Of a DNA stretch of 40,555 bases, positions 6,976 to 15,845 are shown one piece after another. A program made the position numbers and the translations under genes. Location: contig CAMDTN010000021.1 in NCBI GenBank assembly GCA_945907755.1, forward strand, positions 1-40,555. The letters are read 5' to 3'. Position 1 is the stretch's first letter. The number at the start of each line of letters is the position of its first letter. The notes under the pieces are model-generated. The model worked only from the letters and a program-made list of their open reading frames with translations, had not been told where the DNA came from and made no database searches. Source of the DNA: Singulisphaera sp. GP187. GTDB lineage: Bacteria; Planctomycetota; GCA-002687715.

Positions 6976-8879
6976 AAACTGCCCCCGGTTCTCAGCGCGG
7001 CGCGGCCATGATCGTCGCGCTTGTGTCCTTGACTGTTGTGTCCATCTTCAGCGTCACGGTGCTGACCACCGTGGTCGAAGAAGGCCGCGGCGTGAACATT
7101 GACTTCGATCGCTCGCAGGGTTTGAAGACCGCTGATGGACTTGTGGACATTGGCGAGCAACAGTTGGTGCACGCCGTGGCCAACTTCATCCCCTTCACCG
7201 CGCCGCCGGTAGGTAAACCGTGGTTGGTTCTGACTGGCACGTACGCCATGGACAACATCGACGGCACTTGGGATGTCCACCACGCTACGAGGTTGCAGGG
7301 CGGCGTCGCGGTGCCCATTCCCAACGGAAGCGATGTCGATCCGATTTCCGGCCTCACGCGCATCCTCGAGTACTACAGGATTGAAGCCGTGGTGAATCAC
7401 CGCTCCAGCCGTGTGCGCGTGTCGCGCGAAGTGCGCGTCAGCAAGATCCCGATTTTCCAGTTCCTCGCCTTCTACGACGACGATCTTGAAATCTTGCCGG
7501 GCCCGGCGATGAACTTGAACGGGCGCGTGCACAGCAACGGCGATCAATACCTCGCGCCTGGCACCAGCCTCACCGTCGACAGCAAGTACCTGCGCACCGC
7601 CGGCTCGCTGTTCCGCAAACGCAAGGATTCCACCTCACTGCCGACGGGCTGGATCAAAGTGCGCGACGCCGCCGCAGGCGGTCCGCTGGACACGCTGTGG
7701 TCTAAGGCCGACTTGACTAGCATGGGCATCGGCAGCATCAACGGCCTCGATAGTCGCTTCACCGGCTGGGACATCGATGGCAACTTCGTGTTCAACCTCC
7801 CGGGCGAGATGGATCCGTTCAAGTCTGAAGTGACGCAGATCTTCAACGGCTCGGTGCAGACTGGCGAGCACGGGGTGCTGCCCATCGCGCACCCTCAAGT
7901 GGGTTCGTTGCAACCCTATGAATCATTCGTCGGCGGCGATTTCGTGGCAGGAGCCATCGCTGGGACCTACACGCCCGTTCCCGCTGGCACAGGCACCCAC
8001 CGCAAAGGTTATTTCCACGACAACGCCAGTCTCATCATCAATGGCAATAATGTCTACGACACGAACGGCAACGACATCACAGCCCTGCTGCCCGCAACTT
8101 TCCGCACCACGCAGACAGTGTGGGACCAGCGCGAAGGCAAGTGGTCGACCACCACGCGCTTGAACCTCGCACGGCTGTGGGACATGGATGGCAACACCAG
8201 CACACTCGATCCATCGCCCTACCGCCCGCTGAACGGACTGATCTACGCCACGCGTAGCGAATCTACAAGCAGCACGCCCAACGGCATCACCGTGAGCGCT
8301 GGGAGTCAGATCAACATCCCCGACAAATGGAACACCGCCAACTATGGCGGCACCTCACCGAAGTACCCTGGCTCGCCGCCCGTGGGCGCCTACAGCTTCG
8401 GGCCTGCGGAGAACACCGGCATCAGCGTGGTCAGTAACTGCCCCATGTATGTGCACGGCGACTTCAACACCATCAACAAGAAGCCAAGTGCCGTGATCGC
8501 CGACACGGTCAGCCTCTTGAGCAACGCGTGGAATTTCACCAAGGGCCCTGGCCAGACCGTTACCGCTAGCAACACCACCTACAACCTCGCCATGATCACA
8601 GGCAACAAGGCCACTGCTGGCAGCGCTTACAGCGGAGGCTTTGAAAACTTGCCGCGCTTCCATGAGAATTGGACGGGCAAGACCGCCACCATCAAGGGTT
8701 CATTCGTGTGCACTTGGCGCTCGCAGATTGCAATCGGAGCGTGGGTGTACGGCGGCGCCTATTACAGCGCACCCACCCGCACTTGGAGCTACGACACCGT
8801 CTTCGACGCAGGTCAGCTTCCGCCCTTCACGCCCATGGTGATCGAGACCGACCGCCTCTCCTACTCCTTGTCGCTGTAA
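6972..8879 (+). CDS. PilX-like pilus assembly protein, unusually large
   Basis: 635 aa from the ATG that overlaps the preceding stop. The N-terminus, SQRGAAMIVALVSLTVVSIF, is the PilX/GspK-type prepilin-like segment, with Gly before the helix and no Glu at +5, as is typical for that tip subunit. A beta-rich exodomain of nearly 600 residues follows, including FYDDDLEILPGPAMNLNGRV and HSNGDQYLAPGT, which I associate with PilX-like proteins of planctomycetes and other environmental bacteria. PilX of Neisseria or Pseudomonas is below about 200 aa, so the exodomain here is a large elaboration, perhaps an adhesin or tip domain (inference). The frame is open further upstream, but that part lies within the PilW-like gene. 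Confidence 0.78.
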   Translation: MKTAPGSQRGAAMIVALVSLTVVSIFSVTVLTTVVEEGRGVNIDFDRSQGLKTADGLVDIGEQQLVHAVANFIPFTAPPVGKPWLVLTGTYAMDNIDGTWDVHHATRLQGGVAVPIPNGSDVDPISGLTRILEYYRIEAVVNHRSSRVRVSREVRVSKIPIFQFLAFYDDDLEILPGPAMNLNGRVHSNGDQYLAPGTSLTVDSKYLRTAGSLFRKRKDSTSLPTGWIKVRDAAAGGPLDTLWSKADLTSMGIGSINGLDSRFTGWDIDGNFVFNLPGEMDPFKSEVTQIFNGSVQTGEHGVLPIAHPQVGSLQPYESFVGGDFVAGAIAGTYTPVPAGTGTHRKGYFHDNASLIINGNNVYDTNGNDITALLPATFRTTQTVWDQREGKWSTTTRLNLARLWDMDGNTSTLDPSPYRPLNGLIYATRSESTSSTPNGITVSAGSQINIPDKWNTANYGGTSPKYPGSPPVGAYSFGPAENTGISVVSNCPMYVHGDFNTINKKPSAVIADTVSLLSNAWNFTKGPGQTVTASNTTYNLAMITGNKATAGSAYSGGFENLPRFHENWTGKTATIKGSFVCTWRSQIAIGAWVYGGAYYSAPTRTWSYDTVFDAGQLPPFTPMVIETDRLSYSLSL

Positions 8880-9048
8880 TCCATCGCGGGCTGCGCACGG
8901 GCATACGTCGGCGGCGGCGGAGTGTGCTCCATGAGCGCGGCAGCCGGTCGTCTTCGCCCGACCGGCCGAGCGCCCATGGGCAACACGGAACCACGCCTGC
9001 AAGCGCAATGCGCGACGAGCCGCGCGGAGCGCGGGATAGAGTGCGGGC

Positions 9049-9510
9049 ATGCGCCACTGGATCGATGGCTACAACCTCTTGCGCCATTTGCAGCTCGAAA
9101 AGGGCCGCTCGCTGGAGCAAGCGCGCGCGCGCTTGGTGGGGCTGGTGAGCGGCGCGGGAGTGCGCATTTATTTCGACGCCCAAGGCGGTGGCAAAGAACA
9201 ACGCGCTGGCGTTGAAGTGGTGTACAGCGAAAGCCAAAGCGCCGACGATCGCATCGTGGCGGATTTGCGCAGCGGTGGTGGCGGCGGCATCACGGTGGTC
9301 ACCAACGACCGTGAATTGACCAACCGCTGCAAGCAATTAGGTGCTGCTGTCATCGGATGCAGCGATTACTTGCAACGCGAGAGCAAGCCGCGCAGCACGC
9401 GCTCTCAGCTTGCGCCAGACCCCGCGCGCCCTTCCGGCGTGCGCACCAAAGTTGAACTGGACGAATGGCTGCGGTTGTTTGGCGAAGACCCCACGAAACC
9501 TCCAGCCTAA
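9049..9510 (+). CDS. NYN-domain (YacP/Rae1-like) putative ribonuclease
   Basis: 153 aa. The N-terminus MRHWIDGYNLL is the signature of the NYN/YacP subclass of PIN-like nucleases, in which the first Asp (D6) binds a catalytic metal. Further acidic motifs follow at IYFDAQG, ESQSADDRIV and VVTNDREL, matching the four-acidic-residue PIN site. The family includes Bacillus Rae1, which cuts mRNA on the ribosome; the target here is unknown. The last about 30 residues are polar and linker-like. The stop codon TAA (9508-9510) overlaps the stop of the convergent methyltransferase gene. Confidence 0.85.
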   Translation: MRHWIDGYNLLRHLQLEKGRSLEQARARLVGLVSGAGVRIYFDAQGGGKEQRAGVEVVYSESQSADDRIVADLRSGGGGGITVVTNDRELTNRCKQLGAAVIGCSDYLQRESKPRSTRSQLAPDPARPSGVRTKVELDEWLRLFGEDPTKPPA

Positions 9511-10526
9511 GGCACGAAACGCCCTTTGCTGAACGGCTTGCACGCGTGATACCACGCGTCGAGCTCGGGGTGAACGGCGCGCCCATCAGTGGCGGCCCAG
9601 TGCAGCAAGTTGCTCATGGGTGCTTCGTTGCTCGGCAATAAATCTGCCGGCCTTTCGTAACGCGCTTGCAGCGCAGTATCGCGCTGCCACAGATGCAACA
9701 GCGGCGCTGGCAACAGAGTCTCGCTGCCTTCGGGTTGTTTGGTACCGAAATAGGTCACCGCAGCGGCGATGCGTTGCGCATCCGCTTGAGCAAAGCGTGC
9801 ATCGAAGCTGCGCAGCGGGTGATGGCGCAAGTTCTTCAACGCTTCCGCGAAACGCAGCTCCTCTGCGCTCTCCGCTTTGAAGAAGCGCAGGTATTCGCCC
9901 AGCACAGTTTCGATGGTGAACGACGGCATCTGCCACGGCGCTGCCATCACCTGCAATTCGGTGAATTGGCAGAACAGCCGGCGCAATCCTTCCGCGGATG
10001 CATTGAAGTACACCGCTGGAAAACCGTGGAACGGAAACACAAAATTGCAGTCCACCAGCGCGTAGCCGCCCGGTTTCAGCACACGCCAGATTTCTTGCGC
10101 CGCCACCCACGGCGAATGCAAATGTTCGAACACAGCAGTGGCGTACACCATCCCGATGCTGTTGTCTTTGAAGGGCAACGCGTGGGCATCGGCCACCACA
10201 TCCACATGCGCTGTCAAGCAGATGTCGCTGCGAATGATGCGCGGGTTGTCCAGCGCGCGGTTGCCCGAGCCAAGATCGAGAATGACCTCGTTCGGCGGCA
10301 ACGAATCCAGCATGAAAGCGATGGTGGGTTCGTAGCCCGACCACACTTCCAATGGGCCTTCGTGGCGCACTTCGCCGCCACTGGTGTCGCGCAGGATGGG
10401 CACGCCATCCAGCAGTGGGTAACGCAACCCCTCGGCGGATTGCAGAGCATCGCCTACGCGCGAAAGAGGCGACTTGCTCTTCGGGCACACCAAAAGATCG
10501 AGTAGTGCACACTCTTGTTGCAGCAC
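9507..10526 (-). CDS. SAM methyltransferase with Trm112-like N-terminal domain
   Basis: About 339 aa. Residues 10-50 (DLLVCPKSKSPL, then GLRYPLLDGVPILR) resemble the small Trm112/UPF0434 zinc-ribbon domain, but only one cysteine of the usual CPxC pair remains, so zinc binding is probably lost. The rest is a class I methyltransferase (type 11): VILDLGSGN binds SAM, followed by VVADAHALPF, then VFEHLHSPWVAAQEIWRVLK and PGGYALVD. Substrate unknown; similar proteins modify small molecules or sugars. A TTG at 10532 is also open, but GGAG lies 9 nt from the GTG at 10526, which I prefer. Convergent with the NYN gene, sharing CTAA. Confidence 0.8.
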   Translation of the reverse strand: MLQQECALLDLLVCPKSKSPLSRVGDALQSAEGLRYPLLDGVPILRDTSGGEVRHEGPLEVWSGYEPTIAFMLDSLPPNEVILDLGSGNRALDNPRIIRSDICLTAHVDVVADAHALPFKDNSIGMVYATAVFEHLHSPWVAAQEIWRVLKPGGYALVDCNFVFPFHGFPAVYFNASAEGLRRLFCQFTELQVMAAPWQMPSFTIETVLGEYLRFFKAESAEELRFAEALKNLRHHPLRSFDARFAQADAQRIAAAVTYFGTKQPEGSETLLPAPLLHLWQRDTALQARYERPADLLPSNEAPMSNLLHWAATDGRAVHPELDAWYHACKPFSKGRFVP

Positions 10527-10667
10527 GCCCAACTGCTCCGCGGTCTGACCAGACCCGCATACAGCACGCGCAGGATATCAGCAGAGCAACCGCAACTGCA
10601 AAACGATCATGGAAATAGGCCGCGATGGTGAAAGCGCACTAATGCTCTGCCGACTACGCTCAGCGCC

Positions 10668-13487
10668 ATGTCAAGAACATGGCTTCGCTGCAGCCTCGTG
10701 GCCGTTATCGCATTCCTCGCGCTTGCCGCTAATTCAATGCTGGCACAGGCCCCAACATCCATCGATGCCTACGAGGTGGTTTGGCGCTCTCCCAGCAACG
10801 ACGCCTCTGGCTCGATGCCCATCGGCAACGGCGAAGTCGGTTGCAATGTCTGGTGCGATGCAGAGGGGTTTCTGAATCTCCTTGTGTCCCGCACCGACAG
10901 CTTCAGTGAAGCGTCGCGCCTGCTGAAACTGGGAACGATCCGCATCAAGCTGGGGCACGACATCAAAAGCACCTTCTTTGAGCAGCGCCTTTGCCTGCGC
11001 GAAGGCTGCATCCGCGTGGTCGTGGGCGATGGCGCACAACGCATTGCGCTGAAGGTGTTCGTTGACAGCGCGTCGGACCTCATCTGCATTGTTGGCGAAG
11101 GTGAGAACAAGGGCGGCAGGGCGATATCTGGGCACTCGTGGCGCACGCAGTCCAAACACTTAGTGGGCGAAGAATTGCGTTCCAGTTGGACCATGCAGGA
11201 AGCACCGCCTGAAATGGAAGTGCGCGAAGCAGCGGACAACATGGTCGTCCTTCGCGACCCCGCGCGCGCCGGGTTTTTCCACCGCAACGAAACTTCCGTG
11301 GCACCGTTCACTCTCGCGCGCCAAGGCCTATCCACAGCAGACGCGCCACCCCTTGCAGACCCGTTGCTGCACCGCAGCTTTGGCCTTCTTTTCGGCGGGA
11401 AGGGATACATGCCCGGTCCCGTGCATGCTGACCGAATCGACCCTGAAGTGATCTTTAACTCCGGTCGGCCCGTCGCGCATGTCATCGCTGCGCCCTGCGT
11501 GCAAAGCTCCGACAAAGATGCGTGGCTCAAGTGCGCCACCGATTTGCTTGCGAAAGCCGATGTGAAGGCCGCCGAGCAACGTACCGCGGCGTGGTGGGCG
11601 GCATTCTGGGAGCGCTCCTCCATCTTTGTCAGCGGCGACAGCGCTCACGCGATTCCTGCGAATGCTCATCCGTTGCGCATTGGTGCCGACAGCAGCGGCG
11701 GCAACATTTTCGGTGGCAGCATCGACTGGGTGCGCGTGGTGGGGCGCGTGGAATCCACAAGTTTGCTGCTCAGCAAGAAATGGGATTTGTCGGCATCCGA
11801 TGCGCCAACAGATGCCGCCACTGCGATGAGTGCCCAACCGAAGGCGCAACTGCCGCTGCTGCTGCCGCAGGCTGCTGCGCTGGACCTCACCCGCGGCTTG
11901 ACCGTGCGCGCGGTGGTGCGTCAGAGCGCAGCCACCCCCATCGGCCGCATCGTCGACAAATGCACGGCCGGCAGCAGCGACGGGTTCTTGTTCGACACCC
12001 ATCCTGGCCGCGCGCTGCGCTTCATCGTCGGTGCGCGCATATTGATTGCCGAGAATGCGCTGTCGCCGGATCAAACACACTCAGTGGCCGCCACTTTCGA
12101 TCCAGCAACAGGACGCATGGCGCTGTACTGCGATGGGGTTCTGCTGAAAGCCAGCGACGAACCCCTCGAAGGGCAGCCGCCTTCGCGCATCACAGAAGCA
12201 CTGCTGTTGCAACGCTGGATTCAGGCCTGCGGTGGCCGCGGCCGCTTTCCCATCAAGTTCAACGGCTCGATTTTCACGGTGGCACCGAAGTTCACTCAAG
12301 GCCAACCGCACAACGAGGACTGGCGCAAGTGGGGCGATTGTTTCTGGTGGCAGAACACGCGACTGCCTTATTACCCCATGCTGGCACAAGGCGATTTCGA
12401 AATGACCGACCCGCTGTTCCGGCTGTACAGCGACACTCTCGCTGTGGCCCGCGAACGCGTGCGCTCGTGGTATGGCGGTAAGGCCGAAGGCGCGTACTGG
12501 CCTGAAACCATGTCGCCATTCGGCTCTCACGCCAACAACGATTACGGCTGGAAGCGCGACGGCTTGCCCTTCAGCAAGGTTCTGTGCCCGTGGTGGGAAT
12601 ATGTGCGCAATCAAGGTCTGGAGTTGTTGGCACTGATGTTGGAGCGCTGGGATTACGAACGCGACCCAGCGTTTTTGAAAGAGCATGTATTGCCGTTGGC
12701 TGTTCCGATCCTGGCGTGGTTCGAAACGGCCTATCCGCGCGACGAACAGGGGCGCTTGAAGATCACTCCAACGCAATCGCTGGAAACTTTCTGGCACGGC
12801 GTGCAAGACGACATGCCGACGGTGGCGGGTTTGCACTGGGTGCTGCCACGATTGCTGGAATTGCCCGCCACGGCATTGGATGAATCCCTGCGCGAGCGTT
12901 GGCGCAAACTGCACAGCGCGGGGCCACCGATGCCGCTGCGCGATCAAGATGGCGTGCGCGTGCTATCTCCAGCCGGCGCTTTCGACCCGCGCAGTTCCAA
13001 TTGCGAAAACCCAGAGCTCTACGCCGTGTTCCCCTTCCGCCACTACGGGCTGGGCAAACCCGATTTGCAAATCGCGCGCGACAGTTGGAACAAGCGCGCG
13101 CACCGCATCAACAACGGTTGGCCTCAAGACGGCCAAATCGCAGCACTCCTTGGATTAGTGCCCGACGCCCAAAATATCCTGTTGGCCAAAGTGCAAAACC
13201 ACAACCGCGCACACCGCTTCCCTGCCATGTGGGGCCCCAACTTCGATTGGTGCCCGGACCAATGCCACGGCGGCAATTTGCTGGACATGACGCAACGCAT
13301 GTTGCTGCAGTGCGACGGCGATGCGATCCGCGTCTTGCCTTGCTGGCCGAAGGAATGGGATGTCAGCTTCAAGCTGCACGCACCACAGCGCACCACGGTG
13401 GAAGTGGTGTGGCGCGACGGCAAAATCGAGAAACTCGAAGTGACTCCGAAGGCGCGCGCCAAGGATGTGATCATCGGCCAGAACTGA
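10668..13487 (+). CDS. Exported DUF5703/GH95-like glycosidase with embedded LamG-like region
   Basis: 939 aa with a signal peptide (about residues 1-28, ending SMLAQA). The opening YEVVWRSPSNDASGSMPIGN followed by GEVGCNVW is the N-terminal beta-sandwich of DUF5703 proteins, related to GH95 alpha-fucosidases and allies. From about residue 505 the protein resumes with LLLQRWIQACGGRGRFPIKF, then an (alpha/alpha)6-barrel region (WGDCFWWQNTRLPYYPML, YWPETMSPFG) and a closing beta domain (LPCWPKEWDVSFKL). Between about residues 325 and 500 lies a LamG-like segment (HPLRIGADSSGGNIFGGSID, later HSVAATFDPATGRMALYCDG) that interrupts the usual junction after FWERSSIFVSG. It probably acts on plant or algal polysaccharide outside the cytoplasm; substrate unproven. 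It converges on an oxidoreductase gene that may share the pathway. Confidence 0.8.
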   Translation: MSRTWLRCSLVAVIAFLALAANSMLAQAPTSIDAYEVVWRSPSNDASGSMPIGNGEVGCNVWCDAEGFLNLLVSRTDSFSEASRLLKLGTIRIKLGHDIKSTFFEQRLCLREGCIRVVVGDGAQRIALKVFVDSASDLICIVGEGENKGGRAISGHSWRTQSKHLVGEELRSSWTMQEAPPEMEVREAADNMVVLRDPARAGFFHRNETSVAPFTLARQGLSTADAPPLADPLLHRSFGLLFGGKGYMPGPVHADRIDPEVIFNSGRPVAHVIAAPCVQSSDKDAWLKCATDLLAKADVKAAEQRTAAWWAAFWERSSIFVSGDSAHAIPANAHPLRIGADSSGGNIFGGSIDWVRVVGRVESTSLLLSKKWDLSASDAPTDAATAMSAQPKAQLPLLLPQAAALDLTRGLTVRAVVRQSAATPIGRIVDKCTAGSSDGFLFDTHPGRALRFIVGARILIAENALSPDQTHSVAATFDPATGRMALYCDGVLLKASDEPLEGQPPSRITEALLLQRWIQACGGRGRFPIKFNGSIFTVAPKFTQGQPHNEDWRKWGDCFWWQNTRLPYYPMLAQGDFEMTDPLFRLYSDTLAVARERVRSWYGGKAEGAYWPETMSPFGSHANNDYGWKRDGLPFSKVLCPWWEYVRNQGLELLALMLERWDYERDPAFLKEHVLPLAVPILAWFETAYPRDEQGRLKITPTQSLETFWHGVQDDMPTVAGLHWVLPRLLELPATALDESLRERWRKLHSAGPPMPLRDQDGVRVLSPAGAFDPRSSNCENPELYAVFPFRHYGLGKPDLQIARDSWNKRAHRINNGWPQDGQIAALLGLVPDAQNILLAKVQNHNRAHRFPAMWGPNFDWCPDQCHGGNLLDMTQRMLLQCDGDAIRVLPCWPKEWDVSFKLHAPQRTTVEVVWRDGKIEKLEVTPKARAKDVIIGQN

Positions 13488-13525
13488 GCGCGGCGCGGCA
13501 ACGGGCTGCGTGCGTCACGCCGCGC
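13488..13525. terminator. Inverted repeat filling a convergent intergenic gap
   Basis: GCGCGGCG at 13488-13495 pairs with CGCCGCGC at 13518-13525 across a 22-nt loop. The pair spans exactly the gap between the stop of the hydrolase gene and the stop of the convergent oxidoreductase gene. There is no T tract, so a bidirectional terminator role is only suggested by position. Confidence 0.35.
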
Positions 13526-13526
13526 A

Positions 13527-14804
13527 TCACTCCATCCAGCCCGGGCGCACCGGGCGCGCCAGCAGCGCGTTGGCCGCATCGTCATCGATGCAGCGCGCCT
13601 TGGCGGCGTCCCAACGAATGGTGCGCTGCGTGCGGAAGGCCACATTCCCTAACAGCACCGCTTCGGTCAGGCGGCCTGAATACGAAAACGGGCAACTCGT
13701 GGGTGTGCCGTCGCGAATGGCATCCAGCCATTCTTGATGATGTCCCGGCGAGCGCTGCAGCGTGCGCTGCGGCACCACGACTTTCTTGCCCACCGCTTCG
13801 GGCAGCACTTTCCAGCGGTCGTAATCCGCCACCAACATGCCTTGATCGCCTTCGAACAGAATGCCGTTGCCGAAATCGTCGCACCCGAGTGCGCGCAGCC
13901 GCGGCGCGGGGCGGTCGCTGCCTCCATGCCACAACACTGTCACTTCGCCGTTCGGAGTCGGCGCGCGCCATTCGCAACGCAGCCACGCCGGCGCACCATG
14001 CGCATCTGGCAACGGGCCCGTGGCACTAATGCTGTGCGGCGCGCCGATATCCAGCGCCCACCACGCGAGGTCCAACCAATGGCAAGCCATGTCCGCCAAA
14101 CCACCGCCGCCGAAGCGCCAGTAGCGCCGCCACGCAGCCGGGTGATAGGCCTTGCTGAACGGTGTTTGTTCCTCGGGCCCAAGCCACAAGTCGTAATTCA
14201 AACCAGAAGGCACCGCGCCTGCGTGCGGCGCTGCGAGCGGCGCTGCAGTGGCCGACCAGTCGGTGCCCACCCACGCGGTCACGCGCGTGATTTTGCCGAT
14301 GACACCCGCGCGCAATAGCTCCACCACTGCGTGATAATTCTCGCCAGCATGGATCTGCGTGCCCATCTGCGTGGCCACGCCCGCAGTGGCCGCCGCCACG
14401 ATGACAGCGCGGCATTCGGCGAGTGTGTGCGTGAGCGGTTTTTCCACATACACAGGGATCTTCCTGCGCAAAGCCCACAGCGTCGGCGCCGCATGCGTGT
14501 GGTCTGGCGTGCTGATCACGACACCGTCAAGTTTTTCGGTGGCCAACAACTCGCGCCAGTCTGCGTAACACTTCGCGTCGCCATGCCGTGCCGCGACACT
14601 CTTCAAATATCCCGCATCGACATCGCACAGCGCCGCGATCTGCTCGCCCGAAACGCCCTCCAAGTTCGCACCGCCGCGATTGGCCACGCCAATCACACCA
14701 ATGCGTAATTTCTCGCGCCGTGGCAAGCGCAACACGCTGGGAAAACCAAGCGCCGCAGTGACTGCAATGCTGGCTCCAAGAAACTGCCGTCGTGTAACGC
14801 GCAT
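13527..14804 (-). CDS. Tat-exported Gfo/Idh/MocA-family oxidoreductase
   Basis: 425 aa. The N-terminus VTRRQFLGASIAVTAALGF is a twin-arginine signal. The Rossmann fold begins LRIGVIGVANRGG, and the catalytic lysine motif is EKPLTHT. The downstream GTDWSATAAPLA to YWRFGGGGLADMACHWLDLA region is typical of the exported sugar oxidoreductases of Planctomycetes and Bacteroidetes. It probably oxidises or epimerises a sugar derivative with NAD(P) in the periplasm or paryphoplasm; substrate unknown. An upstream extension to 14882 would bury the Tat motif and was rejected. Its ATG overlaps the stop of the DUF3500 gene (TGATG), indicating coupled translation. Confidence 0.9.
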   Translation of the reverse strand: MRVTRRQFLGASIAVTAALGFPSVLRLPRREKLRIGVIGVANRGGANLEGVSGEQIAALCDVDAGYLKSVAARHGDAKCYADWRELLATEKLDGVVISTPDHTHAAPTLWALRRKIPVYVEKPLTHTLAECRAVIVAAATAGVATQMGTQIHAGENYHAVVELLRAGVIGKITRVTAWVGTDWSATAAPLAAPHAGAVPSGLNYDLWLGPEEQTPFSKAYHPAAWRRYWRFGGGGLADMACHWLDLAWWALDIGAPHSISATGPLPDAHGAPAWLRCEWRAPTPNGEVTVLWHGGSDRPAPRLRALGCDDFGNGILFEGDQGMLVADYDRWKVLPEAVGKKVVVPQRTLQRSPGHHQEWLDAIRDGTPTSCPFSYSGRLTEAVLLGNVAFRTQRTIRWDAAKARCIDDDAANALLARPVRPGWME

Positions 14805-15829
14805 CAGCGCTTCTCCCCGTGGTGCTCGCGCAAGTGCTGCTCCAACAAATCGGCGCCGTGGTCGCGAGTGCCATCGCGCCACACCAAGTGCGCATGCCCG
14901 CTGCCGGCTTCGCGATTGTCAAACTCCAAAACGCTGGTGACGGTGCGGAGACGCCAAGCACAGGCCTGCCGTGGTGCAACAGTGCCCCACCAAGCGAAAC
15001 GCATTGCGGCCAGATCGCCATCGAAGATGCGCTGCTCTGCGGCGGCGGCCTCCGCCGCTGGAAAATTGCCCGTGAAGGCGCGCACCAATTCGCGCAGCAA
15101 GGCCATGTCGTCGGCTTCCATCTGCGCCAACGGCAAACCCTTCGGTTCAATGTCGGCCACCCCACGCGCGGGCCCCGCAAAAACATCCCCAGGCACTGCG
15201 CCGGGCATAGTGGCTGCGGCACGCTCTTCCGCATCCAAGTGCTGCATCAATTGAATCGCGACATCTTCCTCACGCCCGAGAATGCGCAAACCTGCGGAAG
15301 GGCCGCTTTGTATTTCCGCTGGGTGCGTGCCCAAGAACATTGGCGTCAACGCCACCCCGCTGCCCACGCTGGTGAAAGTGATGACCACATGATGCCCTTC
15401 CATACGCCAGCCCCAAGGCTTGGCGGATGACGGCTGCCCAAACACGGCGAAGGCATATTGCTCGGCATCGCGCGCGGCGCCGTTGCCCCCCGCTGCAATT
15501 TCCATCTGCGCCAAGACTGGCTCCAGCGCCATGATGCTGGTGACTTTCAAATAACCCTGCGACGACAACAGCGAACGCATCAGCGTGTGCGCTGCGCGGC
15601 GCGCAGCAGCATCCATGTCTTTCAAGCGCAGCCCTGCGCGAGCGCCGGGCAGATAACTCCACTTCAAGCGCGTGGCATCGTCAAAGGCAAAGCACAGCTT
15701 CGTGCGCTGCTCTGTTGCCAAAGCATCGACCAACGCTTGCGCGTTGGTCTCCATGTCGGTGGCACTGCGAGAGCGCACCAGCGTGGCCAAGAGCAACCCA
15801 AGGGCTAAGTGGTGCAGGCGCGCTTGCAT
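14804..15829 (-). CDS. Exported DUF3500 protein
   Basis: About 341 aa. MQARLHHLALGLLLATLVRS is a signal peptide. The mature sequence has the DUF3500 pattern: a run of FDDATRLKWSYLP, LRLKDMDAAARRAAHTLMRS and LLSSQGYLKV, then WGWRMEGHHVVITFT and FLGTHPAEI. The family's biochemical role is unknown to me; members are exported and often sit near hydrolases. An ATG at 15847 (MPYHPPMQ) is an alternative start, but then the start codon would overlap the divergent gene's ATG. Neither has a strong ribosome site. The unit with the downstream oxidoreductase suggests a shared substrate (inference). Confidence 0.8.
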   Translation of the reverse strand: MQARLHHLALGLLLATLVRSRSATDMETNAQALVDALATEQRTKLCFAFDDATRLKWSYLPGARAGLRLKDMDAAARRAAHTLMRSLLSSQGYLKVTSIMALEPVLAQMEIAAGGNGAARDAEQYAFAVFGQPSSAKPWGWRMEGHHVVITFTSVGSGVALTPMFLGTHPAEIQSGPSAGLRILGREEDVAIQLMQHLDAEERAAATMPGAVPGDVFAGPARGVADIEPKGLPLAQMEADDMALLRELVRAFTGNFPAAEAAAAEQRIFDGDLAAMRFAWWGTVAPRQACAWRLRTVTSVLEFDNREAGSGHAHLVWRDGTRDHGADLLEQHLREHHGEKR

Positions 15830-15845
15830 GGGAGGATGATAGGGC

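Noticed and set aside
12899-14029. 376-aa plus-strand frame across the end of the hydrolase and the oxidoreductase
   Set aside because: Arg/Pro/Ala-rich composition with no recognisable domain, and it overlaps two well-supported genes; an artefact of high GC.
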